Part shown: piece by piece, positions 35,991 through 44,531 of the stretch
How the letters are laid out: each line of letters starts with the position of its first letter
How positions within the stretch are numbered: position 1 is the stretch's first letter
Assembly: GCF_030324495.1 (NCBI RefSeq)
Contig: NZ_JACAGN010000002.1
Span: 62,001-126,000 of the forward strand
Direction: 5' to 3'
Length of the DNA stretch: 64,000 nt
From: Myroides sp. 1354
Lineage (GTDB): Bacteria; Bacteroidota; Bacteroidia; Flavobacteriales; Flavobacteriaceae
Program-made: the position numbers and the translations under genes
Notes under the pieces: model-generated
Databases searched by the model: none
The model's input: the letters and a program-made list of their open reading frames with translations, nothing else
Told to the model about the DNA's origin: nothing

Positions 35991-38015
35991 TTAACTAAAG
36001 AAATTCCAAACTAGGCCAAATCTAAACGTAAAATCGCGATACGGATAATTTGGTGCTGTATAATATTTATACCCCGACATACTCGCATTAAAATGCTCTA
36101 AAATGAAATAAATGCGTGCTGTACGTACTTTCATGTCAATAAAGAAATCAAATACAGGATAATCCCCAATTTTGACTTTGTCTTGTACATAAAAATCGCC
36201 AATTACAGGGTTGTAATCATTGCCGTAGAACTTGCTGAAATACGTAAATGTAATTCCCGTTTGAAACTTTAGCGCTTTATCAAATAAGGCTCCTTTGTAA
36301 TAGAGCGTATTACGCGTTAATAACTTGGGAACATTCAGTATATTCTCTTCTTGATCGACCTGCTGATATAAGATTGTGTTATCCAATCCAAATCTTCCAA
36401 ACTTAATTTCTTTCGAGGCTTGAAGCGATAAGAAATTAATTGTCTTTCCGTATTGTTTAGGGGTAACCAACAATTGTTTCGCTATACCAAAATCATTATA
36501 CTCAGGATCATCATTGGAGAAATACAATTTATCTTTAATCACTTGATAACTTCCCTCTACTGTTACCCAAGGTGTAGTAAGGGTTGCATCAAATTGATTG
36601 ATTTTTTCATTATTGAAGTTGTTATTCCAATTGTAATGTAAATAATCGCTTTGATACAAATAATAATTCAAATTCCCCATGCGGCTCAACTTCTGATAAC
36701 CTGCCTGCAATCCGATATTATCCGCTAAGGCATAATCGATATTGGCTTGGATGTTACTTGTATTATCATTTCCTAAGGAATTATACACCAACAAGAATGC
36801 TTTCCAATTTTCCTTTTTATAGGTATATTTCCCTCCAATTAACGTCATGTTCTTCTCTAACAAACTCGGAACAAATCCGCCATTGATATTCGCAACACTA
36901 TTGTATTGGTAGTTGTATTTATAAAAATCGGCATACACTTCTACTCTTCCTAATAGACCCGATTGAAAAGCGGCACCTACTTTATTGGATAAGGTATAAT
37001 ATTTTGTTTTATTTGAGATAGCTGTTTTAAATGAGGTTCCAAAACGGTCTTTCTGCGTATAAGTATTATTCAAATCTTTTTGTGTATACTCAAAGAATTT
37101 ATCCTCATAGGTAAATTCATGCGTCAATAGAATCCCATTCGCTAAGGAGCTATTCAATTGGTACTCGTGATGTAAAAATAGGCGTTTCCCTTTCAATAGG
37201 GATTCCCCATCTCGGAAGTACACGTTCAGACGTTCGCGTTTATTATAGGGTTTCTCACTTGATTCAAACAAATCCAAATCGGTAATTCCTCCATTTTCTT
37301 GATTCAAGATATCTTGAGCAACAAAATGGGTAAACAACACATAGCGTTTGTTTGGAGAATAGTAACTTCCACCTATTCTAAAATTCCCTGTAGAAGACAG
37401 CTGACTCATGTATTTCCCAAGGGAACGCATTCCTTTATAAGCGAGAAACAGATTTAAATGTTCACTGGTATTCAATGTGATGAAGGCGTCTAAACTCTGT
37501 CCTTGTTTCATCACTGTTTTATAATACAATTCTGTACGGGGTGTTGGACTGGAGTGATAGGTGATATCCTCCGCTTTCATATAATTGAAATGCTTGGCTT
37601 CAAAACCAAAACCAGGCAATACTGTATTTTCTTTTTGGCTATACTTCAGTGTAGCATAAGTTTGCCCTTCATTAGCAAAAGGTAGCAAGCCAAAATTATC
37701 TTTGCGCAAATAATTAAACTTATAGTAACTCTTTAAGGTAAGAGCCGTATCCACAGCAATGGTATCACGAAGAATGGTAATAATTTTATAGTCCTTCATC
37801 GGAGCAATAGAATCCTTCTTTACCTTTTCTCGCAAGCTTCGTTTTTCTTTATTCTCCGTTTGTCCATCTTCATTCATCGAACCACGTTGAATTCCAGCAT
37901 TATCTCCTCTATTCGTTACTGTTCCAGTATTACTACCTGGTGCTCTTTTAAAAGTATTCTGAGCTGTACAAAACAAAGTAATAAAAATAAAAAGTACACT
38001 AACAAGCTTTCGCAT
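35991..38015 (-). CDS. Putative outer-membrane porin
   Basis: This 674-residue protein has a signal peptide (MRKLVSVLFIFITLFCTAQ) and a disordered charged segment (residues ~20-75). A beta-rich body with many alternating aromatic residues ends in FRFGLVWNFFS, a typical outer-membrane barrel terminus with final aromatic positions. It matches in outline the Bacteroidota putative porin family; the transported solute is unknown. It is a single-gene unit with its own terminator and a TACCTTTG box at 38032-38039 on the minus strand. A long inverted repeat separates it from the next SusCD operon. Confidence 0.8.
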   Translation of the reverse strand: MRKLVSVLFIFITLFCTAQNTFKRAPGSNTGTVTNRGDNAGIQRGSMNEDGQTENKEKRSLREKVKKDSIAPMKDYKIITILRDTIAVDTALTLKSYYKFNYLRKDNFGLLPFANEGQTYATLKYSQKENTVLPGFGFEAKHFNYMKAEDITYHSSPTPRTELYYKTVMKQGQSLDAFITLNTSEHLNLFLAYKGMRSLGKYMSQLSSTGNFRIGGSYYSPNKRYVLFTHFVAQDILNQENGGITDLDLFESSEKPYNKRERLNVYFRDGESLLKGKRLFLHHEYQLNSSLANGILLTHEFTYEDKFFEYTQKDLNNTYTQKDRFGTSFKTAISNKTKYYTLSNKVGAAFQSGLLGRVEVYADFYKYNYQYNSVANINGGFVPSLLEKNMTLIGGKYTYKKENWKAFLLVYNSLGNDNTSNIQANIDYALADNIGLQAGYQKLSRMGNLNYYLYQSDYLHYNWNNNFNNEKINQFDATLTTPWVTVEGSYQVIKDKLYFSNDDPEYNDFGIAKQLLVTPKQYGKTINFLSLQASKEIKFGRFGLDNTILYQQVDQEENILNVPKLLTRNTLYYKGALFDKALKFQTGITFTYFSKFYGNDYNPVIGDFYVQDKVKIGDYPVFDFFIDMKVRTARIYFILEHFNASMSGYKYYTAPNYPYRDFTFRFGLVWNFFS

Positions 38016-38031
38016 AAAAATGAAATTTGAA

Positions 38032-38039
38032 CAAAGGTA
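38032..38039 (-). promoter_or_regulatory. Candidate -7 box of the porin gene
   Basis: The minus strand reads TACCTTTG, matching TAnnTTTG, 16 bp upstream of the porin start. No TTG at normal spacing is seen. Confidence 0.4.
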
Positions 38040-38070
38040 ATTTTATTTTTATTATAATAAAGATTAGAAG

Positions 38071-38130
38071 ACAATTAAAGGAAATAAAAAAGCCATCCGA
38101 AGATGGCTTTTTTTTATTTCCTTTAATTGT
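38071..38130 (-). terminator. Long perfect inverted-repeat terminator of SusCD operon 2
   Basis: Arms of 27-29 nt (acaattaaaggaaataaaaa plus agccatc against gatggc, a T run and atttcctttaattgt) enclose a CGAA loop. The only imperfection is two extra T. The GC-rich core AAAAGCCATC-CGAA-GATGGCTTTT is an intrinsic terminator usable on both strands. The outer part reaches into the last codons of the SusD gene. Confidence 0.9.
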
Positions 38131-39634
38131 TATAAACAGGATTATTTAATATTTCTGATTGAGGCACAGGAATAACTAATCTCTTGTCATTATAACTAAA
38201 AACTGTTCCTGCAAAGAATAGATGATTACTTCCGTATACAATATCTGCTTTATTTCGTTTGAATGCAGCTAAAGCTTTACCCTCTCCCCATAATTCTAGA
38301 CGAGTTTGAAATAAGACTTCTTTTTTCAAAGCATCTCCAGATAATCCATCTAAATATGAAAGATCAGTAATTCTATTGTCCAACAATTCCTTTAGAGCAT
38401 CAACAGCAGGTCCATCTTGATTTAGCCTCGCTTTGGCCTCTGCATTTAATAGATACATTTCCTCTACACGCATAAACACATAATCTGAAACAATGAGACG
38501 TTGTCCCATAAATGTTTTTCCTAGCGAAGAAAAGAATTTATTAACTGGCAAAATATCTGTTCCAAAATCAACTTCCTCTCCTTCATCATATTCAACAACA
38601 TTTGTTTCAAATTGTTTTAGTCTAATATCATCTGCTCTAATCGCGTCAAACAAATCTTTATTCAACCCTTTTGTGTCACCTACTGCAGCATAGCTATAAG
38701 TATAAATATCTACCTGACCCCACCAAGAAACTAAATCCAAATCATTTTCAGTAGTTAACTGAGCAGACCACATCCAATTTGGATTTGATGCTACTTTATT
38801 AAATCCTCCTAATAATTGATTTTGATTAGCCAAAGGATACGCCCCTTTCAGTTCATCAGTGATTGTAATTACCTCTGTTAAAGCATCAGTAGTTCCCTTA
38901 GCTGCTAAAACATAAGCTAAAATTCCCTTTGCCACATTATAATTAATATTTGGCCCTTTACCTACCATATTTGCTTCTTCAAAATACTTTAAAGAAGTAC
39001 GCAAGTCACTTTCCATTAATGCAAAAACTTCTTGCGTTGTTTTTGCTGGTGTATTAGTTAAAATTGGGCGAACATAAATAGGTAAAATTTTCTCATTTGC
39101 ATCATAACCTGTTGTATATAAATTAACCAAATTATAATACATATAAGCTCGCATTGCATAAGCTTGAGCCAAAATACCTTTCTCCTTATCGCTGAGTTCT
39201 TTCAATGGCTTATCTTGTTCATCTAGATAACCTACTAAAACATTATTTGTACCACGAACCATATAATAATAAAATCTCCATGGCTTAAAAGCTTCTAACG
39301 AAGCATAGTTTCTAAAATCTGAAAGATCAGCAATACCTGAATACCATCCATAAATTGTGCTATTCAAGACCATATCACCTGCTAACATATCGGTATAAAT
39401 ATCATACCCTTTTTGACCAAAATCATCATGTCCAGTTGTACCACCTGACCCTTGTTTCACATTATAAGCGTATAACCCATTCATGGTTGCCTCCATCAAA
39501 TGAGGAGAAGTTTCAGTGATACGATCAATATCTTTTTTTGAAATATATCGAGTAGGTTTAATGTCTAAATCATCTTTGCTACAAGCTCCAAATAGCAAAC
39601 CTGCTCCCAAAGCTATAATTAAAATTCTTTTCAT
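38123..39634 (-). CDS. SusD/RagB-family outer-membrane lipoprotein
   Basis: This 503-residue nutrient-binding lipoprotein has a lipobox in LLFGACS. Signatures are LAQAYAMRAYMYYNLVNLYT (the TPR helix of the family) and a C-terminal RLELWGEGKALAAFKRNKAD block, followed by the typical VIPVPQSEILNNPVYNN ending. It pairs with the SusC-like gene directly upstream (gap 19 bp). The last three codons and stop lie in the arm of the terminator repeat. No enzyme gene accompanies the pair, so the substrate (glycan, peptide or other) is open. Confidence 0.93.
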   Translation of the reverse strand: MKRILIIALGAGLLFGACSKDDLDIKPTRYISKKDIDRITETSPHLMEATMNGLYAYNVKQGSGGTTGHDDFGQKGYDIYTDMLAGDMVLNSTIYGWYSGIADLSDFRNYASLEAFKPWRFYYYMVRGTNNVLVGYLDEQDKPLKELSDKEKGILAQAYAMRAYMYYNLVNLYTTGYDANEKILPIYVRPILTNTPAKTTQEVFALMESDLRTSLKYFEEANMVGKGPNINYNVAKGILAYVLAAKGTTDALTEVITITDELKGAYPLANQNQLLGGFNKVASNPNWMWSAQLTTENDLDLVSWWGQVDIYTYSYAAVGDTKGLNKDLFDAIRADDIRLKQFETNVVEYDEGEEVDFGTDILPVNKFFSSLGKTFMGQRLIVSDYVFMRVEEMYLLNAEAKARLNQDGPAVDALKELLDNRITDLSYLDGLSGDALKKEVLFQTRLELWGEGKALAAFKRNKADIVYGSNHLFFAGTVFSYNDKRLVIPVPQSEILNNPVYNN

Positions 39635-39653
39635 CTTTTTAGTCTTTTAAAGA

Positions 39654-42600
39654 TTAAAATTTAACTTTAACACCACCCGTAATTGTAGTTAATGGTGTAT
39701 ATCTGTAAGTATCTGATGTACCAAATTCATTTGTCGCTGGATTAAATCCATCACGTTTGGTAAATAAGAATAGGTTATCTCCTGATACATAAAAACTAAC
39801 TGCAGCTAATCCTAATTGCTTTAAATATTCTTTCGGCAATGTATAACCTAAACGGATATTATTAATCGATAAATAATCTGCCTTAGTTAAAAAACGCGTA
39901 GAAGAAGCATTTGCATTACGATCTAATCCACTTGATAAACGAGGTACATCCGTGATGTCACCAGGTTTTTGCCAACGATTTTCAATGTCTTTATGCCAGT
40001 TATTACTACCTATTCTTTCATTCCCCATAAGATTAGCATATGTCGCATCGTACGCATATCCACCTAAACTATATAGAGCCTGCACACTTAATTCCCATCC
40101 TTTATAACCCGCATTTAAGTTAATACCTCCACGTAATTTCGGAATTGCAGATTTTCCAACAAAATCCAACGTTGCTTTTCCATAATCAGTCGTAGTTTCT
40201 TTCGTTAATTTCCCTTTCATATCTGGATTAGTAGCTAAGAAATCCTCTAAAGACTCAACATATTGTACTACGTCATTCTGATCTTTATAAGTATAGGTAT
40301 ACCATTGTGCTTGTCCTGTTTGAGGATCAACTCCTGCCCATTCTCTTAAATAGAAATCACCTAAAGAATGTCCTTCAGCTCTACCAAAACGTCCGCTTAC
40401 ATCCAATGTTTTTGCTCTTCCTGTTGTTGGATCAATAGGCATAGAAATTAATTTATTATCTAAGAATTCACCATTTATTGCTAAATCAATATAAGCATCT
40501 TGAGTTTTTAATAAATGCCCTACAACAGTAAACTCTACTCCTTGATTACGCAATTTCCCATCATTTACCTTAATAGATTCAAAACCAACAGAAGGCCCAA
40601 CTTTACGATCAAAATTTAAATTAACTGTATTTTTTAGATAATAATCAACTGAAATATCCACATATTTATTCAAACTTAGTTCTAGACCTGCTTGGAACAT
40701 TTTTGATTTCTCCCAAGTCAAATTGGGGTTTCCTACATAGATTTCATAATTAGCTAAGCTTCCACCATATGTTGCTACTTCCCATAAATTTTCTCCTGGA
40801 TGATATGCGTCATAGATTAGACCATTTACAGTCATATAAGAATTTTGATCACCTGTTGTACCGTAACTCGCTTTTAATTTCAAATTAGAGATAACATTTT
40901 GATCTAACATGAAATTTTCCCTAGAAGCAACCCAAGCTGCCCCAATAGATCCGTATGTCCCCCATTTATCTGTGGAAAATTTTGAAGACCCATCACGACG
41001 TAAAACTCCTGTTAGAAAATATTTACCTGCAAAATCATAATCAACTTTTCCAAAATAACTTTCTAAAACTGCTTCATCACTCCATCCATAGGAAGGAGAA
41101 GAAGAACCTCCATTACTAATTTCAGTACTACTAGGATCTGCTAAATCATTTTTCGACATACTATTAGTTCTCAATGTAAATGAATTATTTTCATGAGCAA
41201 CCATTACATCCAATCCGTGATCTCCAAATGCCTTTTTATAACGCAACATTTTAGTCCAGTTGTAAGTAAACAATTCTGTCTTTACTTTATAAATCGACCC
41301 TCCCATTGAAGCAGCTGATCCATAATATCTATTATTCAATAAATCTCTAGTATTTAAATAAAATTGCCCTCCCAAATTAGAATCAAAAGTTAATCCATCA
41401 GCCAATTTAACTGTAAATACATTACTTAAATTAATTTCATCTTTTGTATTACGATCTTTACCATGGGTTGCATCACCAACTGAGTTTGTTAAAGCTCCAA
41501 AACCACGTCCAGATCCATAATCATATTGATAGCCTCCATAATATTTATCTTCTACTTTATTTCCATTAGCATCTCTTAAAAACAGAGGATAGATTGTTGG
41601 TATATTATCCGTAAACCAGAATAAACTTCCTGAATCTGATGTTTGTCCAGGACTATTACTTTGTGAGTGTGTATAACCAACGTTCAAACTTGCATCTAAC
41701 CATTCTTTTGGTTTATGTTGCAAATTCAATCTCGTTGTTAAACGTTCATAATCTGAATTTAAAGCATATCCTTCATCCTTTAAATAACCTAAAGAGGTAA
41801 AATATGATGTTTTCTCAGAGGAACCTCCCATTTTCACGTTAGCCTCTGTACGTCTCGATGCATCGAAAGCATAATCTTTCCAATCTTCTGGTGTATACTT
41901 CCTAGTTACACCATCACGGACTCTACCTGTGGAAGGATCAATTAATTCACCTCCATTGGCTACATTCCACATATTATAACGTGGATGAATACCATAGTTT
42001 CCACTAAATAAATAATCATTTGCAAAATTTAATGCATTTGCATCATCCATATTAAAACCATATTTCCCACGGTTTCTCAATCCCTCATGCGAATAAGCGA
42101 TGTAGTCTTCTTGAGAAGTAACTACATTGTACTTGGGCAACGCTCTCCAGTTCACACCTGTACTTGCATCAACTTCAATATACGAATCAGAACCTTTTCC
42201 TGACTTTGTATTAATGATAACCACCCCATTCGCTCCACGTGATCCGTAGATTGCTGTTGCTGTAGCATCCTTTAATACCGTCATTGAACCAATGTCAGCA
42301 GGGTTAATGGAGCTAACATTTCCTAAATATGGAGTTCCATCAACAATATATAGCGGATTTCTATTTCCATTCACGGAACCGAACCCACGAATACGCACTG
42401 TCGGCTCTGCTCCTGGCTGTCCGCTCGTTGTAATTACGCGAACCCCCGCAGCCTCACCAGCCAACGCAGCCACAGCATTCGAAACATTTTTTTTCTCAAT
42501 GTTTTTACTGTCAATTTGAGTTGCCGAACCTGTAAATGATTCTTTTGTTGTAGTACCATATCCTACAACAATTACTTCATCAAGTACATTGTCATCCGCA

Positions 42601-42884
42601 GACATTGCCACATTGTGCAATGCCCCATTGCCTACAGTATACTTAACGTCTTGCATTCCAATAAAAGAAAACACAAGCACTTGTCCTGGTTTTGTTTTTA
42701 AGGAATACTTTCCATCTAAATCGGTCTGTGTACCCAATTGGGTTCCTTGAATCACAACCGTTACGCCTGGCAGTGGCATACCATCTTCAGTAACCACCCC
42801 AGAAAGCGTTTTTTCCTGCGCAAACCCCACTTGTACAAGCAGGATCATGATGCACGCATAAATCCACTTAATCTTCGATCTCAT
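39654..42884 (-). CDS. SusC/RagA-family TonB-linked outer-membrane receptor
   Basis: This 1076-residue channel partners the SusD-like lipoprotein that follows. The signal peptide (MRSKIKWIYACIMILLVQVG) is followed by the regulatory-like domain (TLSGVVTEDGMPLPGVTVVI), the TonB-box region (DEVIVVGYGTTTKESF) and the plug signature (PADIGSMTVLKDATATAIYG). The barrel ends in GGVKVKF. The first ~100 residues are strikingly like those of the SusC encoded at 46059-49112, while the barrels differ, so the two are paralogues with different ligands. A -7 box is found 27 bp upstream of the ATG. Confidence 0.94.
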   Translation of the reverse strand: MRSKIKWIYACIMILLVQVGFAQEKTLSGVVTEDGMPLPGVTVVIQGTQLGTQTDLDGKYSLKTKPGQVLVFSFIGMQDVKYTVGNGALHNVAMSADDNVLDEVIVVGYGTTTKESFTGSATQIDSKNIEKKNVSNAVAALAGEAAGVRVITTSGQPGAEPTVRIRGFGSVNGNRNPLYIVDGTPYLGNVSSINPADIGSMTVLKDATATAIYGSRGANGVVIINTKSGKGSDSYIEVDASTGVNWRALPKYNVVTSQEDYIAYSHEGLRNRGKYGFNMDDANALNFANDYLFSGNYGIHPRYNMWNVANGGELIDPSTGRVRDGVTRKYTPEDWKDYAFDASRRTEANVKMGGSSEKTSYFTSLGYLKDEGYALNSDYERLTTRLNLQHKPKEWLDASLNVGYTHSQSNSPGQTSDSGSLFWFTDNIPTIYPLFLRDANGNKVEDKYYGGYQYDYGSGRGFGALTNSVGDATHGKDRNTKDEINLSNVFTVKLADGLTFDSNLGGQFYLNTRDLLNNRYYGSAASMGGSIYKVKTELFTYNWTKMLRYKKAFGDHGLDVMVAHENNSFTLRTNSMSKNDLADPSSTEISNGGSSSPSYGWSDEAVLESYFGKVDYDFAGKYFLTGVLRRDGSSKFSTDKWGTYGSIGAAWVASRENFMLDQNVISNLKLKASYGTTGDQNSYMTVNGLIYDAYHPGENLWEVATYGGSLANYEIYVGNPNLTWEKSKMFQAGLELSLNKYVDISVDYYLKNTVNLNFDRKVGPSVGFESIKVNDGKLRNQGVEFTVVGHLLKTQDAYIDLAINGEFLDNKLISMPIDPTTGRAKTLDVSGRFGRAEGHSLGDFYLREWAGVDPQTGQAQWYTYTYKDQNDVVQYVESLEDFLATNPDMKGKLTKETTTDYGKATLDFVGKSAIPKLRGGINLNAGYKGWELSVQALYSLGGYAYDATYANLMGNERIGSNNWHKDIENRWQKPGDITDVPRLSSGLDRNANASSTRFLTKADYLSINNIRLGYTLPKEYLKQLGLAAVSFYVSGDNLFLFTKRDGFNPATNEFGTSDTYRYTPLTTITGGVKVKF

Positions 42885-42911
42885 TCTTAAAAAATTGATT
42901 AGTTAGTTAAA

Positions 42912-42919
42912 CAAATCTA
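42912..42919 (-). promoter_or_regulatory. Candidate -7 box of SusCD operon 2
   Basis: The minus strand reads TAGATTTG (TAnnTTTG), 27 bp upstream of the ATG. The surrounding sequence, including the attagttagtt motif just downstream of the box, recurs upstream of the SusC at 49112. No TTG at usual spacing is present. Confidence 0.5.
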
Positions 42920-43281
42920 AACATTTTTTATTAGACCGCCTAAATCAATTTGATTAAATCAGGATAAAAAACCAACATCAAGAAGATTTTACATAATCAA
43001 TTCTCATTTTTATTGCCAATTTAAAAGAAAACAAACAACATTAAAACATAATTGACTACACTATCACCAAGCCTCTAAATATTACCCTAAACCAATATTT
43101 AGTATTTTTTTAATAATATTTAGTATTTTTTGTTAATCACTCCAACTCCACAATAATCTCATAATAGCTATTAAAAAATAGATTTAATCAAACCTAAATA
43201 ACCAATTAGATACGTAAAACAAAAACCTATTTATAATTCAAAGCAAGTACCGACACAAGTGTTAAAACCCTTTCTTGCTAT
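42920..43281. other. AT-rich upstream region of SusCD operon 2, no gene seen
   Basis: About 360 bp, extremely AT-rich, contain two adjacent copies of a tatttagtattttt-like motif (about 43098-43130). I see no open frame, RNA gene or strong hairpin before the terminator at 43282. It probably holds upstream control sequences only. Confidence 0.55.
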
Positions 43282-43322
43282 AAAAAAACACCCAATGAAT
43301 AATTCATTGGGTGTTTTTTTTT
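43282..43322. terminator. Bidirectional terminator downstream of a gene remnant
   Basis: AACACCCAATGAA and TTCATTGGGTGTT form a perfect stem around TAA, flanked by seven A and nine T, so it can act on both strands. It lies 15 bp beyond the stop codon of a minus-strand C-terminal gene fragment. Confidence 0.9.
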
Positions 43323-43337
43323 ATATGATTTTTCTAA

Positions 43338-43571
43338 TTATAATTTTACGCGTTTTGTCTGATTGATTTGACGATTAAAATCGCTGATATAGACAATGGA
43401 TTTTTTACTTGCAGACCACATAGCGTCACCAACAGGTATATAGGTATTCATGGTATATAATTTTACCCCATCCTTTTCACCACCTAAAATAATATGCATA
43501 GCTGTACTAACTATTATCTCTCGTTCCGTTTGACCTTGATAAGCGATTGGGAATCCATAAAATGAATTCTT
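43338..43571 (-). pseudogene. C-terminal remnant of a lost gene
   Basis: A minus-strand frame is open for 77 codons from just after an in-frame TAG (43572-43574) to a TAA (43338-43340), with no good start codon. The translation has clear coding character: GFPIAYQGQTEREIIVSTAM, then IILGGEKDGVKLYTMNTYIP and VGDAMWSASKKSIVYISDFN. It is followed by a normal terminator. The part upstream of 43572 is interrupted by stops in every frame I read. The end resembles the last blade of a beta-propeller (PD40/WD40-like) protein, but that is a weak guess. I call it a 5'-deleted pseudogene; a short real gene starting at an internal ATG is the alternative. Confidence 0.6.
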
Positions 43572-43780
43572 CTAGACTATGCAACAAAAGACTAAACGCA
43601 GTACTACTACATTATTGCTTTCTATTCACCTGGTAAAAAAGCTTTTCACCTTAATACTTAAAAAAACAAAAAACACACACCAAATTAACACAATATCAAT
43701 AATTAAAATATTAATTTTCACCAATACGAAAACAACAAAACTTTATCACTACATTTATAACAAATAAACTAATTTAAATT

Positions 43781-44380
43781 ATGAAAAAAATTTTTCTAGC
43801 CACACTACTTCCCTTAGCAGTAGCTTGTAGCACTGATTCGGATTTTAGTGAACCCGTTGATCAAGATCTAAAAAAAGCATCTCAAACTGTAACAGAGGAA
43901 GTTGACTACGGCAACTGTATGGAATGTATTGACAAAGAAGAGTATTTTACCCACCTCGAGTATTATAAATCTCGTGATATTCATGAAGGTTCATTTATCA
44001 TTCGAAACCCACATTTAGGAGCAGGACGTTTCACTTATAGAGAATTATCAAACTCTCAAACAAGTTTTACTTTCACCTACAACCCAACAACAGGAGAAGC
44101 TATTCCTAAAAACTTAGTAGTTAGCATGACTCCTTTTCCATCTCCATTTCCTTCTATAAATGGAACAGCATCAATAAGTATAACCAATAAATCTATTCGC
44201 TATCAAAAAGAAGGAAAAGCCTTTTATATCGAGGTTTATTACACAGTAAAGAGAACAGTTAGAAAACCTGACAGCAAAGGCAATCTCGGTGCATCTACAA
44301 CAATTATAGATGAAGCATACTATGCACAACGCATAGCCTTAGAAGACTATATTGATCTCAAGACATTTATCAAAAAATAA
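43781..44380 (+). CDS. Lipoprotein of unknown function
   Basis: This 199-residue protein has a lipoprotein signal (MKKIFLATLLPLAVACS). After a flexible acidic linker comes a Cys pair (YGNCMECIDKEE, CxxC) and a mostly beta-predicted body (FTYRELSNSQTSFTFTYNPT, KAFYIEVYYTVKRTVRKPDS). I do not recognise a family. It is a single plus-strand gene between two SusCD operons that run on the other strand, with its own AT-rich leader and a bidirectional terminator after it. The location suggests a surface or periplasmic accessory role, but nothing in the sequence proves a link to the SusCD pairs. Confidence 0.8.
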   Translation: MKKIFLATLLPLAVACSTDSDFSEPVDQDLKKASQTVTEEVDYGNCMECIDKEEYFTHLEYYKSRDIHEGSFIIRNPHLGAGRFTYRELSNSQTSFTFTYNPTTGEAIPKNLVVSMTPFPSPFPSINGTASISITNKSIRYQKEGKAFYIEVYYTVKRTVRKPDSKGNLGASTTIIDEAYYAQRIALEDYIDLKTFIKK

Positions 44381-44454
44381 TTGATATTATTTTTACAAAC
44401 AACATAAAGAGAACAGTCCTAACACTTTCCTCTTTTAAAACAAGAATGTAAAAC

Positions 44455-44486
44455 TAAAAAACCCCATCTAAACGATGGGGTTTTGT
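44455..44486. terminator. Bidirectional terminator between lipoprotein and SusD 3
   Basis: AAAACCCCATC and GATGGGGTTTT form a perfect 11-bp stem with a 5-nt loop, and A/T runs on both sides. It serves the plus-strand lipoprotein gene and the minus-strand SusCD operon 3. Confidence 0.92.
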
Positions 44487-44531
44487 TTTAAGAATATTTT
44501 TAATACTCTTGTATTTTATGGCAACAAAGAA

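Noticed and set aside
43579..43767. 62-codon plus-strand frame before the unknown lipoprotein
   Set aside because: Composition (Lys, Thr, Ile, Asn) simply reflects AT-rich intergenic DNA, and the region is better explained as leader plus gene remnant on the other strand.
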